64,000 nucleotides of DNA from Thiobacillus sp. (GCA_024708885.1 JANJXT010000035.1:1-64000), one strand, 5' to 3'. Positions 7,470 through 15,493 are shown, numbered from the stretch's first letter. The notes: generated from the sequence alone by a model not told the origin. Made by a program: numbers and translations.

Positions 7470-8273
7470 ATGAGCACGATCGTCGATCAATACCGCATCA
7501 CCAAAGAACCCTATTACCGTCCCGTCGCCGACGAGGTCGAGTTGTACGAAGCGGCCTATTCGGTGCGCATGCCGATGATGCTGAAGGGGCCCACCGGTTG
7601 TGGAAAAACGCGCTTCGTCGAATACATGGCGCACAAGCTCGGCAAGCCGCTGATCACGGTGGCGTGCAACGAGGACATGACCGCGTCCGACCTGGTCGGC
7701 CGTTTTCTCCTGTCCGCCCAGGGCACCGAATGGCAGGATGGGCCGCTCGCCATCGCCGCGCGCCACGGCGCGATCTGCTACCTCGACGAAGTGGTCGAAG
7801 CGCGCCAGGACACCACCGTGGTGATCCACCCGCTGACCGACAACCGCCGCGTGCTGCCGCTGGAGAAGAAGGGCGAGCTGGTCAACGCGCACCCCGACTT
7901 CCAGATTGTGATTTCCTACAACCCCGGCTACCAGAGCCTGATGAAGGATCTCAAGCAGTCGACCAAGCAGCGCTTCGGCGGTCTCGACTTCACCTATCCC
8001 GAGCACGCCATCGAGACCGAGATCGTCGCGCACGAATCGGGCGTCGCCGCCGACATCGCCGGCAAGCTGGTTTCGATCGCCGAGCGCAGCCGCAACCTCA
8101 AGGGCCACGGCCTCGACGAGGGCCTGTCGACCCGCATGCTGATCTACGCGGGATCGCTGATCGCCAAGGGCGTCAATCCGCAGGCCGCGTGCCGCGTCGC
8201 GCTGGTGCGTCCGATCACCGACGACCCGGATATGCGCGACGCGCTGGATGCGGCGGTGAGCACGTTCTTCTGA
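7470..8273 (+). CDS. cbbQ: RuBisCO activase AAA+ subunit CbbQ
   Basis: CbbQ is a MoxR-type AAA+ ATPase that, with CbbO, strips inhibitory sugar phosphates from form I RuBisCO. The 267-residue protein shows a Walker A motif (GPTGCGKT, about residues 40-47), a Walker B motif ([11 protein letters not shown]), sensor residues around [11 protein letters not shown] and the C-terminal lid. The start ATG 7470 follows AAAAAAGGAATTGAA; the 64 extra codons in the track ORF come from the repeat region. It is followed by cbbO after a 90-bp gap filled by another repeat element. Confidence 0.96.
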   Translation: MSTIVDQYRITKEPYYRPVADEVELYEAAYSVRMPMMLKGPTGCGKTRFVEYMAHKLGKPLITVACNEDMTASDLVGRFLLSAQGTEWQDGPLAIAARHGAICYLDEVVEARQDTTVVIHPLTDNRRVLPLEKKGELVNAHPDFQIVISYNPGYQSLMKDLKQSTKQRFGGLDFTYPEHAIETEIVAHESGVAADIAGKLVSIAERSRNLKGHGLDEGLSTRMLIYAGSLIAKGVNPQAACRVALVRPITDDPDMRDALDAAVSTFF

Positions 8274-8275
8274 TT

Positions 8276-8356
8276 TGAACCACAGAGGCACAGAGACACA
8301 GCGCAAATCTTCTGTCTCGAATGAGTTTTCCCTGTGCCTCTGTGTCTCTGTGGTGA
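8276..8356. repeat. Short copy of the CACAGAG-ended repeat element (copy R1)
   Basis: About 80 bp with near-perfect terminal inverted repeats: AACCACAGAGGCACAGAGAC on the left and CTCTGTGTCTCTGTGGT on the right. It shares its ends, but not its middle, with the ~145-bp copies at 16993 and 38703. It ends 8 bp before the cbbO start codon and makes up nearly the whole cbbQ-cbbO gap. Confidence 0.8.
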
Positions 8357-8363
8357 GAAAAAA

Positions 8364-10733
8364 ATGTCTGTAAAGCTCGAAGACTACGCCGAACTGCTGG
8401 AAGACCTGTCGCCGCACAGCCGGGAGGCGCTCGATGCCAACTGGCACGAAGCCACCAAGGTGTTCTCGCCGCGCGGGCTGGACAACTACCTGAAGGGCAC
8501 TTCGGCGATCCGCGGTCTCGGGCGCGGCGATCTCCTGGTCGAAACCTGGATCGTGCAGGCGCCGCAGGTGGCCAAGGAAGTGGGCGAGGACGTGGTCGCC
8601 GATCTGGCGACGGCCTCGCTGATGCTGGCGTCGAAAACCTCGGGCGCGGTGATCGAGCTCCTGCTCGCCAGCGCGCCGACCGCAGCCAGCCGGCTGGGCG
8701 ACGCCGAGCTGTTCCTCAAGTACCTGCAGTTCATCAACACCCTGGTCGCGCAGGCGCCGCGCGGCGTGCGGCCGATGCTCGACAAGCTGGAAGTGCTGTT
8801 CCAGCACCTGACCTTGGGCGGCCTGCGGCGCTGGGCGCTGTGGGGCGCGCACGCGCATCGCACCAACTACGAAGAGCAGATCAAGTACTTCGGCCTCGAA
8901 TCGAAAGAGTCGCTGGCGATCCTGCAAAAGGAGCGCAAGGGTACGCTGCTGGTCGACGTGCAGCGCCGCATCAACATGTACCTGCGCGCGCTGTGGGCGC
9001 GCGATTTCTTCATGCGGCCGACCTCGGGTGACTTCGAGTCGCGCGAAGGCTACCGTCCCTACATCGAGGACTATCTGCTGCATGTGCCGGACGCCTTCGA
9101 CGACTGGACGGTGGAAGGGCAGGAGCCGGTATCCGGGCTGGAACTGTATCGCGCCACCGCCGCGCACTGCGCCGCGCACGTGATGGAGACGAAGCAGCCG
9201 ATTTCCGCCGAGGCGCTGAATCCGATGCAGATGGCGGTGATTTCCGTCATCGAGGACGCGCGCGTGGAAACTCTGGCGATCCGCCGTTTTCCGGGGCTGA
9301 AGCAACTGTGGTGCAAACTGCACAGCGCCACGCCGGAGATGGGCGACAGCGTGGGCGACTACCTCAACCGGCTGGCGCGCGCGCTGCTCGACGAGCGCTA
9401 TCAGGACAGCGACCCGTGGATCGCCGAGGGCCGCGCGCTGTTTGCCGCCGCCCGCGATGCCGAGGCCGGCACGCTCGACGGCAACCTCATCGCGTGGGAA
9501 ATCGGCGTGCAGCTGGCGCACAGCCTCACCCGGAAAAAGATCCCGTTCAACGCGCGCACCGACGTGCTGAGCGCGCCGTATCGCGACGACAACCGCTACT
9601 TCTGGGAATTCGAGGAATTCGATTTCGACAAGGCGGCGGGCGCCGGCTACGACTCCGTCAAGCAGGTCAGGAAGTACGTCAGCGTGATGGAGATGGCCAA
9701 CGAGATCGACGTCGAGACCGCCGGCGACGACGCCGAGGAAATCTGGGTGCTCGGCAGCGAGCTGTTCCCCTACGAGAACATCGGCGACGAGAGCAACGGC
9801 AAGAGCTTCAACGAGCTGGAGGGCAAGGAGCCGGTGTCCGATCCTTTCCATTATTCGGAATGGGACTACCAGATCCAGCTCGAACGTCCGGCCTGGGCCA
9901 CGGTGCTGGAAAAGCGCGCCAAGTCGGGCGATCTCGCGGTCATCGACGAGATCACCGCGAAGTACAAGCGCGAAATCCACCGCATGAAATTCCTCCTCGA
10001 CGCCATGCAGCCGCAGGGCGTGCAGCGCATCCGCAAACTGGAAGACGGCGACGAGATCGACATCAACGCGGCGATCGCCAGCCTCATCGACATCCGCCTC
10101 GGCAACCAGCCCGACCCGCGCATCATGATGCGCAGTGTGCGGAAAACGCGCGACTTCTCGATCCTGGTGCTGCTCGATCTGTCCGAGTCGACCAACGAAA
10201 CGGTGCAGGACCAGGAATACTCGGTGCTCGATCTCACCCGCCAGGCCTGCGTGCTGCTGGCCGACGCGATCAACAAGGTGGGCGATCCGTTCGCGATCCA
10301 CGGTTTCTGCTCGGACGGCCGCCACGACGTCGAGTACACCCGCTTCAAGGATTTCGACCAGCACTGGGACGAGGGGCCGAAAGCGAAGCTCGCCGGCATG
10401 ACCGGGCAATTGTCGACCCGCATGGGCGCGGCGATCCGCCACGCCGGGCATCATCTGAAGCTGCAGCGCTCGGCGAAAAAACTGTTGATCGTCATCACCG
10501 ACGGCGAGCCGGCCGACATCGACGTGCGCGACCCGCAATACCTGCGCTACGACACCAAGAAGGCGGTCGAAGAAGTCGCCCGCGAGGGCGTGACGACCTA
10601 CTGCATGAGCCTCGACCCGCGCGCCGACAACTACGTGTCGCGCATCTTCGGGCAGAAGAACTTCATGGTGGTCGACCACGTGCAGCGGCTGCCGGAGAAG
10701 CTGCCGCTGCTGTATGCCGGATTAACCCGCTAG
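8364..10733 (+). CDS. cbbO: RuBisCO activase VWA-domain subunit CbbO
   Basis: CbbO bridges the CbbQ hexamer and RuBisCO through a C-terminal von Willebrand A domain. The 789-residue chain has a long helical N-terminal part and a VWA domain from about residue 590. The MIDAS signature there is LLDLSESTNE (DxSxS), and the later LLIVITDGEPAD supplies the other metal ligand. The start ATG 8364 (MSVKLEDYAELL) lies just behind repeat R1; the track start at 8334 is inside the repeat. A huge antisense ORF (7410-10679) is a composition shadow. Nine bases separate it from the next small ORF. Confidence 0.95.
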   Translation: MSVKLEDYAELLEDLSPHSREALDANWHEATKVFSPRGLDNYLKGTSAIRGLGRGDLLVETWIVQAPQVAKEVGEDVVADLATASLMLASKTSGAVIELLLASAPTAASRLGDAELFLKYLQFINTLVAQAPRGVRPMLDKLEVLFQHLTLGGLRRWALWGAHAHRTNYEEQIKYFGLESKESLAILQKERKGTLLVDVQRRINMYLRALWARDFFMRPTSGDFESREGYRPYIEDYLLHVPDAFDDWTVEGQEPVSGLELYRATAAHCAAHVMETKQPISAEALNPMQMAVISVIEDARVETLAIRRFPGLKQLWCKLHSATPEMGDSVGDYLNRLARALLDERYQDSDPWIAEGRALFAAARDAEAGTLDGNLIAWEIGVQLAHSLTRKKIPFNARTDVLSAPYRDDNRYFWEFEEFDFDKAAGAGYDSVKQVRKYVSVMEMANEIDVETAGDDAEEIWVLGSELFPYENIGDESNGKSFNELEGKEPVSDPFHYSEWDYQIQLERPAWATVLEKRAKSGDLAVIDEITAKYKREIHRMKFLLDAMQPQGVQRIRKLEDGDEIDINAAIASLIDIRLGNQPDPRIMMRSVRKTRDFSILVLLDLSESTNETVQDQEYSVLDLTRQACVLLADAINKVGDPFAIHGFCSDGRHDVEYTRFKDFDQHWDEGPKAKLAGMTGQLSTRMGAAIRHAGHHLKLQRSAKKLLIVITDGEPADIDVRDPQYLRYDTKKAVEEVAREGVTTYCMSLDPRADNYVSRIFGQKNFMVVDHVQRLPEKLPLLYAGLTR

Positions 10734-10742
10734 AATCCCCGC

Positions 10743-11039
10743 ATGAACAACACCTACGTAGGACTCGACAAGGACCACCACGGCATCACCCAGCTCGGCC
10801 GTATCGTGCTGGACGGCCGGGTGTTCGGCTTCATCCCCGATTCCGAAGACTGCGCCGGCTGGGACCTGGGCCGCATGCAGATGCTGATGGACCGGATCGG
10901 CGCGGAATGGGACAAGTACAGCAACCTGCCCAGCCGCCTGCCGCCGGACCTGCAGCAGCGCCACACGGAAATCTATGCCCGGGCCATGGCGGATGCCCGC
11001 GCCAGGGGCTGGGACCCCGAGCTCGGCGACGACGACTGA
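10743..11039 (+). CDS. Small conserved-looking protein downstream of cbbO
   Basis: A 98-residue acidic, soluble protein starting MNNTYVGLDKDHHGITQLGR. It has no signal peptide, membrane segment or known catalytic motif. The N-terminal half (QLGRIVLDGRVFGFIPDSED) could form a small beta domain and the C-terminal half is helical (YARAMADARARGWDPELGDDD). It starts 9 bp after cbbO and is clearly in the same transcript. It ends 6 bp before the convergent SulP-1 gene. I recall short ORFs at this place in other autotrophic betaproteobacteria but assign no function. A role with RuBisCO activation is a guess from position. Confidence 0.75.
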   Translation: MNNTYVGLDKDHHGITQLGRIVLDGRVFGFIPDSEDCAGWDLGRMQMLMDRIGAEWDKYSNLPSRLPPDLQQRHTEIYARAMADARARGWDPELGDDD

Positions 11040-11045
11040 GCGTCG

Positions 11046-12683
11046 TCAGGCGCCGGCGCTGTCCGCGATGGCCTGATCGAGCGCGTCGGCCAGGGACAGC
11101 CGCGCGTCGGCCTGGTCCACGCGTTCGAGCAGACCGAAGTTCGCCAGCTTGCCGTTGATGCGGGCGTTCGCCTCGCACAGCATGACCTTCACCCCGCGCT
11201 GCTGGAAGCGGCGCGTCAGATCGGCGAGCGCCTGCATCGCGGTGGCGTCGATGATCGGCACTTCGCCCAGGCGCAGGATCAGCACCCGCGTGCCGTCGTG
11301 CAGGCCGGCGAGCGTGCGCTCGAAGGTCGCGGCGGCGCCGAAGAACAGCGGCCCGTCGATCGAGTAGACCTGCACGCCTTTCGGCACCCCGACCGGGCAC
11401 ACGCCGGCGAGGCTGGTGTCGGTCTCGCCCTCGATCGTCACCGTCTCGCTCATGCGCTTCATGAACAGGAGCGCGGCCAGCAACACGCCGACGTTGACCG
11501 CGATCACGAGATCGGCGAACACCGTGAGCAGGAAGGTGATGAGCAGCAGCGCGCGGTCGTTGAGCGGTGCGTGGCGCAGCAGGTCGACGAAATGGCGCGC
11601 CTCGCTCATGTTCCACGCCACCACGAACAGGATCGCCGCCAGCGCGGCGAGCGGCACGTGTGCCGCGAGCGGCGCCAGCGCGACGATCACCGCCAGCAGG
11701 AACAGTGCGTGCACCACGCCGGCGAGCGGGCTGTTGCCGCCGTTGCGGATGTTGGTGGCGGTGCGTGCGATCGCGCCGGTGGAGGCGAAGCCGCCGAATA
11801 CCGGCGCGGCGAGGTTGGCGATGCCCTGGCCGACCAGTTCCTGGTTGGGGTCGTGGCGGGTGCCGAGCATGCCGTCGGCGACCACCGCGCACAGCAGCGA
11901 TTCGATCGCGCCGAGCATGGCGATGGTGACCGCCGGGCCGATCAGCTCCAGCACGCGTGCGAAGCTGACCGCGGGCAGGTGCAGTTCGGGCAGCCCCGCG
12001 GGAATGCCGCCGAAGGCGCTGCCGATGGTGGCGACGCCGTCGAACTGGAAGTATGCCTGCACCAGCGTCGCCGCGAGCATGGCGACCAGCGGGCTGGGAA
12101 TGCGGCGCAGCACACGCGGCAGCAGCACGACGATGACAAGCGCGCCGAGCGCGAGCAGGGTCGTGGGCAGATGCAGGCCGGGCATCGCCTCGACGAGGGC
12201 GGGCAGTTTTTCGTGGAAGTGCTGGCCGGACGCTGCGGGTGCGAGTCCGAAGAAATCCTTCCACTGCCCGACGAAGATGATGACCGCGATGCCGGTGGTG
12301 AAGCCGGTGACCACCGGGGTGGGAATGAAGCGGATGATGCCGCCGAGTTTCACCAGCCCCATCGCCAGCAGGATGAGGCCCGCCATCAGGGTGGCGATCT
12401 GCAGGCCGTCGATGCCGTATTTGGCGGTGATGCCGGCGAGGATCACGATGAAGGCGCCGGTCGGGCCGCTGATCGACACGCGCGAACTGCCGAACAGCGA
12501 GGCGAGCAGGCCGGCGACGATGCCGGTGTAGATGCCCTGTTCCGGACGCGCGCCGCGGGCGCTGGGGAAGGCCAAAGCCAGCGGCCGCGCGACGAGGCCG
12601 CCCACGAGGGCCGCGCCGAGGGTGCGCAGGATGTGGTGCCGGCCGAACAGCCCGGCTTTCCAGGATTCCAGTGCGGCGATCAT
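11046..12683 (-). CDS. SulP/SLC26 anion transporter with STAS domain (SulP-1)
   Basis: A 545-residue inner-membrane transporter. The transmembrane part (about residues 15-400) carries SulP hallmarks: RPEQGIYTGIVAGLLASLFGSS, SGPTGAFIVILA, GFTTGIAVIIFVGQ and NQELVGQGIANLAAPVFGGF. The C-terminal STAS domain starts near YSIDGPLFFGAA. SulP proteins import sulfate or bicarbonate, or exchange anions; the substrate cannot be read from sequence. It lies directly downstream of a carbonic anhydrase gene on the same strand, 10 bp apart, and next to the RuBisCO operon. That favours bicarbonate. The first helix is somewhat unusual (GGLVARPLALAFPSARG), with charged residues where the family has hydrophobic ones. 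Confidence 0.88.
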   Translation of the reverse strand: MIAALESWKAGLFGRHHILRTLGAALVGGLVARPLALAFPSARGARPEQGIYTGIVAGLLASLFGSSRVSISGPTGAFIVILAGITAKYGIDGLQIATLMAGLILLAMGLVKLGGIIRFIPTPVVTGFTTGIAVIIFVGQWKDFFGLAPAASGQHFHEKLPALVEAMPGLHLPTTLLALGALVIVVLLPRVLRRIPSPLVAMLAATLVQAYFQFDGVATIGSAFGGIPAGLPELHLPAVSFARVLELIGPAVTIAMLGAIESLLCAVVADGMLGTRHDPNQELVGQGIANLAAPVFGGFASTGAIARTATNIRNGGNSPLAGVVHALFLLAVIVALAPLAAHVPLAALAAILFVVAWNMSEARHFVDLLRHAPLNDRALLLITFLLTVFADLVIAVNVGVLLAALLFMKRMSETVTIEGETDTSLAGVCPVGVPKGVQVYSIDGPLFFGAAATFERTLAGLHDGTRVLILRLGEVPIIDATAMQALADLTRRFQQRGVKVMLCEANARINGKLANFGLLERVDQADARLSLADALDQAIADSAGA

Positions 12684-12693
12684 GCGGGGTGGA

Positions 12694-13254
12694 TCAGAAC
12701 TCGTTGCGGATGCGCTTGTAGCCCTTGACGAGTTCCTTGTTGGCCGCGATCACGCTTTCGGAGAAACTCGCGGCGTCGGGTGTGACGCGCTCGATGTTTT
12801 CCAGATCCTTGCACGACTTGATGTTCACGGTCGAGGGGATGTAGAAGCTGTGCGGCACTTCGCAGCCTTCCACCACCGAATTGTGGCGGATCACCGAGTG
12901 GCTGCCGACCACGCAGTTGAACAGCACCGAGTTGAAGCCGACGAAGACGTCGTCGCCGACGGTGCAGGGACCGTGCACGATGGAACGGTGGGCGATCGAG
13001 GTGCCGCGGCCGATGTTGACGCCGCCGCCCGCCTTGCAGTGAATCACCACGCCGTCCTGGATGTTGGAGTTCGCACCGATGACGATGGGCTCCATGTCGC
13101 CGTTCTCGTCGACCTCGTCGGCGCGGATGACCGCGTAGGGCCCGATGAAGACGTTCTCCTCGACGACGACCCGGCCGCACAGGATGGCGGTGGGGTCGAC
13201 GAAGGCGGTTTCGTGCACGACGGGCAAATGGCCGGTGGGATTTCTGCGGATCAT
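12694..13254 (-). CDS. Gamma-class carbonic anhydrase-like hexapeptide protein
   Basis: A 186-residue left-handed beta-helix protein of the CamH/YrdA type. Three candidate zinc histidines are present: VVIHC (H72) and IAHRSIVHG (H89, H94). Repeated hexapeptide turns such as IGRGTSIAHRSIV and VGDDVFVGF are followed by a C-terminal helix (FSESVIAANKELVKGYKRI). It would interconvert CO2 and bicarbonate. The start is ATG 13254 (MIRRNPTGHLPVVHETAFVD); the longer track ORF reads through a palindrome. It is followed by SulP-1 after 10 bp, so the two form a likely carbon-supply pair. Some family members lack measurable activity, so the enzyme role is inferred. Confidence 0.85.
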   Translation of the reverse strand: MIRRNPTGHLPVVHETAFVDPTAILCGRVVVEENVFIGPYAVIRADEVDENGDMEPIVIGANSNIQDGVVIHCKAGGGVNIGRGTSIAHRSIVHGPCTVGDDVFVGFNSVLFNCVVGSHSVIRHNSVVEGCEVPHSFYIPSTVNIKSCKDLENIERVTPDAASFSESVIAANKELVKGYKRIRNEF

Positions 13255-13281
13255 GATGGATCTCGGTGGGTTGCAGAATAG

Positions 13282-13309
13282 GGAAGAGCCGGGTGCACCC
13301 GGCTCTTCC
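13282..13309. terminator. Perfect 28-bp palindrome between the exporter gene and the carbonic anhydrase gene
   Basis: Arms GGAAGAGCCGGGTG and CACCCGGCTCTTCC pair fully. No T-run follows on either strand. In the minus direction it sits 33 bp after the TauE-like stop and 27 bp before the carbonic anhydrase start, so it can act as a weak terminator or an RNA-processing hairpin that separates the two units. Confidence 0.6.
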
Positions 13310-13342
13310 ATGATACCACCGTGCCCGGCCGCCGCCGGGGGC

Positions 13343-14434
13343 TTACTCGGCGACGCCGATCTGGTCGGTGTGCGCCGCGTGTGTCTTCTTGTGTTCGTGG
13401 ATGCCCTTGAACAGCGCGGACAGCACCGTCCATGCACCGACGATCAGCGCCAGCGCAAGCACGCCGTCACCGACCAGCTTCAGCATCTTGACCGTCGATT
13501 CCTGCATCGGCGCGATCAGGCCGAGGTGCGAGAGGTAGCCGGGGATGTAGAAGAAGCGCGAGAACAGCACCGTCAGCATGATGACCGCCATGGTGAACTT
13601 GACCTGGTAGTCCTTCACGTACGTCGTGCCGATGGCGCCGACCTGGATGCCGAACAGCGAGCCCAGGAGGATCAGCATCGCCAGGCGGATGTCGACCACG
13701 CCTTCGAGGCCGTAGAAGATCGTGCCGCCCAGGCCCATGATGAAGGCGATGACGAGTTCGGTGGCCGAGGCCATGATCGCCGGCACGCCGAGAATGTAGA
13801 TCATCGCCGGCACGCCGATGAAGCCGCCGACCGCGATCGCCGAGGCGAGGAAGCCGGTGGCGAAGCCGATCGGCACCAGGAACAGGATCGACACCCGCGC
13901 CTGCGCAGCCTTGGAGTAGATCATGGTGCCGGGGATGTTCACCGACTGCACCCAGCGCGCCAAGCGGGTGATCGGTGCGGCCTGCTCGCTGCCGTCGCCC
14001 GCATCGTCGAGCGCCTTCAGCTTCCTGTAGTCCTTCAGCACGAAGCCGCCGACGATGGCCAGCGTGACGACGAACATGGCGGACACATAGAGGTCGGTGC
14101 CGACCGCGCCGAAGGCGTTCTTGATATCGGTCATCACGTGCTTGCCGAACAGCACGCCGGCTTCGGCGAACAGGCCGAGGATCAGACCGAGCTTGACGTC
14201 GACCTGGCCGTATTTGTTGCGCTTGACCGCGCCGACCAGCGCCTTCGGAAACTTGTGGCAGATGTTGGAGGCCACCGCGACGATGCCGGGCGCGCCGAGC
14301 GTCATCATGGCGGGCGTCAGCACGAAGGCGCCGCCCGAGCCGATGAAGCCGGACACCATGCCGCCGACGAAGCCGACCAGGATCAACAGGATCGCGGTCA
14401 GGGGAGTGATTTCGATGAAATTGATGAGTTCCAT
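13343..14434 (-). CDS. TauE/SafE (TSUP) family anion exporter
   Basis: A 363-residue polytopic membrane protein with the two repeated TSUP halves: GFVGGMVSGFIGSGGAFVLTP near the N-terminus and GFLASAIAVGGFIGVPAMIY in the second half. Members move sulfite, sulfoacetate or other small anions. About eight membrane helices and a charged cytosolic loop (KDYRKLKALDDAGDGSEQ) are visible. It is the last gene of a four-gene minus-strand operon with a 2-TM protein, a USP-like protein and a 64-residue ORF. The operon has a sigma-54-like promoter. In a sulfur oxidiser, export of sulfite or sulfate is plausible but not proven. Confidence 0.87.
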   Translation of the reverse strand: MELINFIEITPLTAILLILVGFVGGMVSGFIGSGGAFVLTPAMMTLGAPGIVAVASNICHKFPKALVGAVKRNKYGQVDVKLGLILGLFAEAGVLFGKHVMTDIKNAFGAVGTDLYVSAMFVVTLAIVGGFVLKDYRKLKALDDAGDGSEQAAPITRLARWVQSVNIPGTMIYSKAAQARVSILFLVPIGFATGFLASAIAVGGFIGVPAMIYILGVPAIMASATELVIAFIMGLGGTIFYGLEGVVDIRLAMLILLGSLFGIQVGAIGTTYVKDYQVKFTMAVIMLTVLFSRFFYIPGYLSHLGLIAPMQESTVKMLKLVGDGVLALALIVGAWTVLSALFKGIHEHKKTHAAHTDQIGVAE

Positions 14435-14461
14435 GATGGTCTTGATCTCGTTATTGAAGTC

Positions 14462-14776
14462 TTACTTCCTGGCCTTCAGGCCGACGATGTCCCAGAACAG
14501 GCCGGTGAACGTGCCGTGCGTGTAGGACAGCGCGAAGGCCATGGCGATGGGGGCGAACACGTACCACCACACGCCGTTGATGAAGGTGCCGCCCTCGGCT
14601 GCACAGAGCTCGGGCGTGGCCTTGTTGTAGTAGTCGCTGCCGGCCACGCAGGCATCCAGCGTGGTGTGCGCCAGCACCTGAAACGCGTCGGCGTACCGGA
14701 ACAGCAGCCAGTACAGCGCGAAGGTGATGCCGCCCCAGAGGAGGGCGGGACCGAGTTTGGAGATGTCTTTGATCAT
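14462..14776 (-). CDS. Small two-helix membrane protein with two periplasmic-loop cysteines
   Basis: A 104-residue protein of unknown family. Helix 1 is LLWGGITFALYWLLFRYA, helix 2 is WWYVFAPIAMAFALSY. The loop between them (TLDACVAGSDYYNKATPELC) carries two cysteines that could form a disulfide. It is flanked in the operon by the exporter (27-bp gap) and the USP-like gene (31-bp gap). The setting suggests an accessory subunit of the exporter. No function is known to me. Confidence 0.75.
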   Translation of the reverse strand: MIKDISKLGPALLWGGITFALYWLLFRYADAFQVLAHTTLDACVAGSDYYNKATPELCAAEGGTFINGVWWYVFAPIAMAFALSYTHGTFTGLFWDIVGLKARK

Positions 14777-14807
14777 TGGAAATTCCCTAAACGTGGAGGA
14801 TGAAAAA

Positions 14808-15182
14808 TCAGGGTTCGTGGGGCTGGCCGGGCGAATCCGATGCGGCGACGAGCGGGCATTCCAGGCGCGTCCAGTGGTCGGCGCCGTGCTCGCCCGACCA
14901 CGCGCCGGGGCGCCCCACGACGACGGAAACGATGCCTTCGTGGCCGCGCGCGTAGTCGACGACCTGGCGGATCTCGAGTCCGGGCATCGGCGTCAGGCGG
15001 CAGCCGAGGCCGCCGCGCGACAGTTCGGTCAGGCGGGTGACGATGTCCACCCAGCGCGGATGGTCGGGGTCGGCCAGCACTTCGAGATCGGCGTCCATGC
15101 GCCGCGCGAGCGCCGCCCCCGCCCCGAACAGGCGTTCGACGGGAGAGACGGGGCGCAGGGCCAGCAGGACGCGGCGGGACAT
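14808..15182 (-). CDS. Small universal-stress-like protein of the exporter operon
   Basis: A 124-residue protein whose start (MSRRVLLALRPVSPVERLFGAGAALARRMDADLEVL) has the alternating beta-alpha pattern of USP domains. The later VSVVVGRPGAW corresponds to the strand before the nucleotide loop, but the full G-x2-G-x9-G(S/T) ATP motif is not evident. So it is probably of the non-ATP-binding kind. Its ATG overlaps the stop of the upstream 64-residue ORF (ATGA). Two other USP-like genes (20841 and 25292) accompany SulP transporters, which suggests a shared regulatory role beside anion carriers. Confidence 0.65.
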   Translation of the reverse strand: MSRRVLLALRPVSPVERLFGAGAALARRMDADLEVLADPDHPRWVDIVTRLTELSRGGLGCRLTPMPGLEIRQVVDYARGHEGIVSVVVGRPGAWSGEHGADHWTRLECPLVAASDSPGQPHEP

Positions 15183-15376
15183 CAGGCCGGCTCGGCGAAC
15201 GGCGCCACGGCGAGCGCTTCGCCGGCCGCGTCGCGGCTGGCTTGCCGCTGCGCCGCGTGGCGCGGTTCGTGGGCGGGCAAGGTCCAGCCCAGGCCGGCGG
15301 CGGATTGCAGGCGCTCTTCCAGATAGGTCTGGTGCGGCGTGCGCGGGGTGAGAACCGTGATTTCAAGTTTTGACAT
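15182..15376 (-). CDS. 64-residue protein, first gene of the exporter operon
   Basis: A short soluble ORF, MSKLEITVLTPRTPHQTYLEERLQSAA and on, of unknown family. It is supported by its position: it begins 27 bp after a predicted sigma-54 start site and is translationally coupled to the USP-like gene (overlapping ATGA). Its start codon overlaps the first of four TTGAC repeats. The C-terminal half is alanine-rich and low in complexity. Confidence 0.6.
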   Translation of the reverse strand: MSKLEITVLTPRTPHQTYLEERLQSAAGLGWTLPAHEPRHAAQRQASRDAAGEALAVAPFAEPA

Positions 15377-15407
15377 GACGTTGACTCGCTTTTGACAGAA
15401 CGTTGAC
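15370..15407 (+). promoter_or_regulatory. Four TTGAC direct repeats with exact 11-bp period
   Basis: TTGAC begins at 15370, 15381, 15392 and 15403. One DNA turn separates each pair, as in sites of OmpR/PhoB-type regulators. The same words with the same period lie upstream of the OmpR-type regulator gene (21381) and of SulP-3 (23388-23436). Here they lie between the sigma-54 start site and the first codon of the minus-strand operon, where a bound protein would more likely block than activate. They read toward the kinase gene at 15530. Confidence 0.68.
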
Positions 15408-15414
15408 GTGTCCC

Positions 15415-15432
15415 AAGCAGGTTGCGTGCCAA
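15415..15432 (-). promoter_or_regulatory. Sigma-54-type promoter of the exporter operon
   Basis: On the minus strand the sequence is TTGGCACGCAACCTGCTT. The -24 GG and -12 GC are separated by exactly 10 bp, and the TTGGCACG half matches consensus fully. The predicted start is near 15403, giving a leader of about 27 nt to the ATG at 15376. The divergent genes encode a kinase and a GAFTGA-type activator, the obvious partners. Confidence 0.78.
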
Positions 15433-15493
15433 AACATAAAATAAATAAAAAACAATACGATACGATATCCTGCTCGGCTTGGCGGGTATGGAG

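Noticed and set aside
12541-12683. Possible compensating frameshifts in the first helix of SulP-1
   Set aside because: The unusual residues can be explained by single substitutions and the frame is continuous; a raw-read check would be needed to claim an error.
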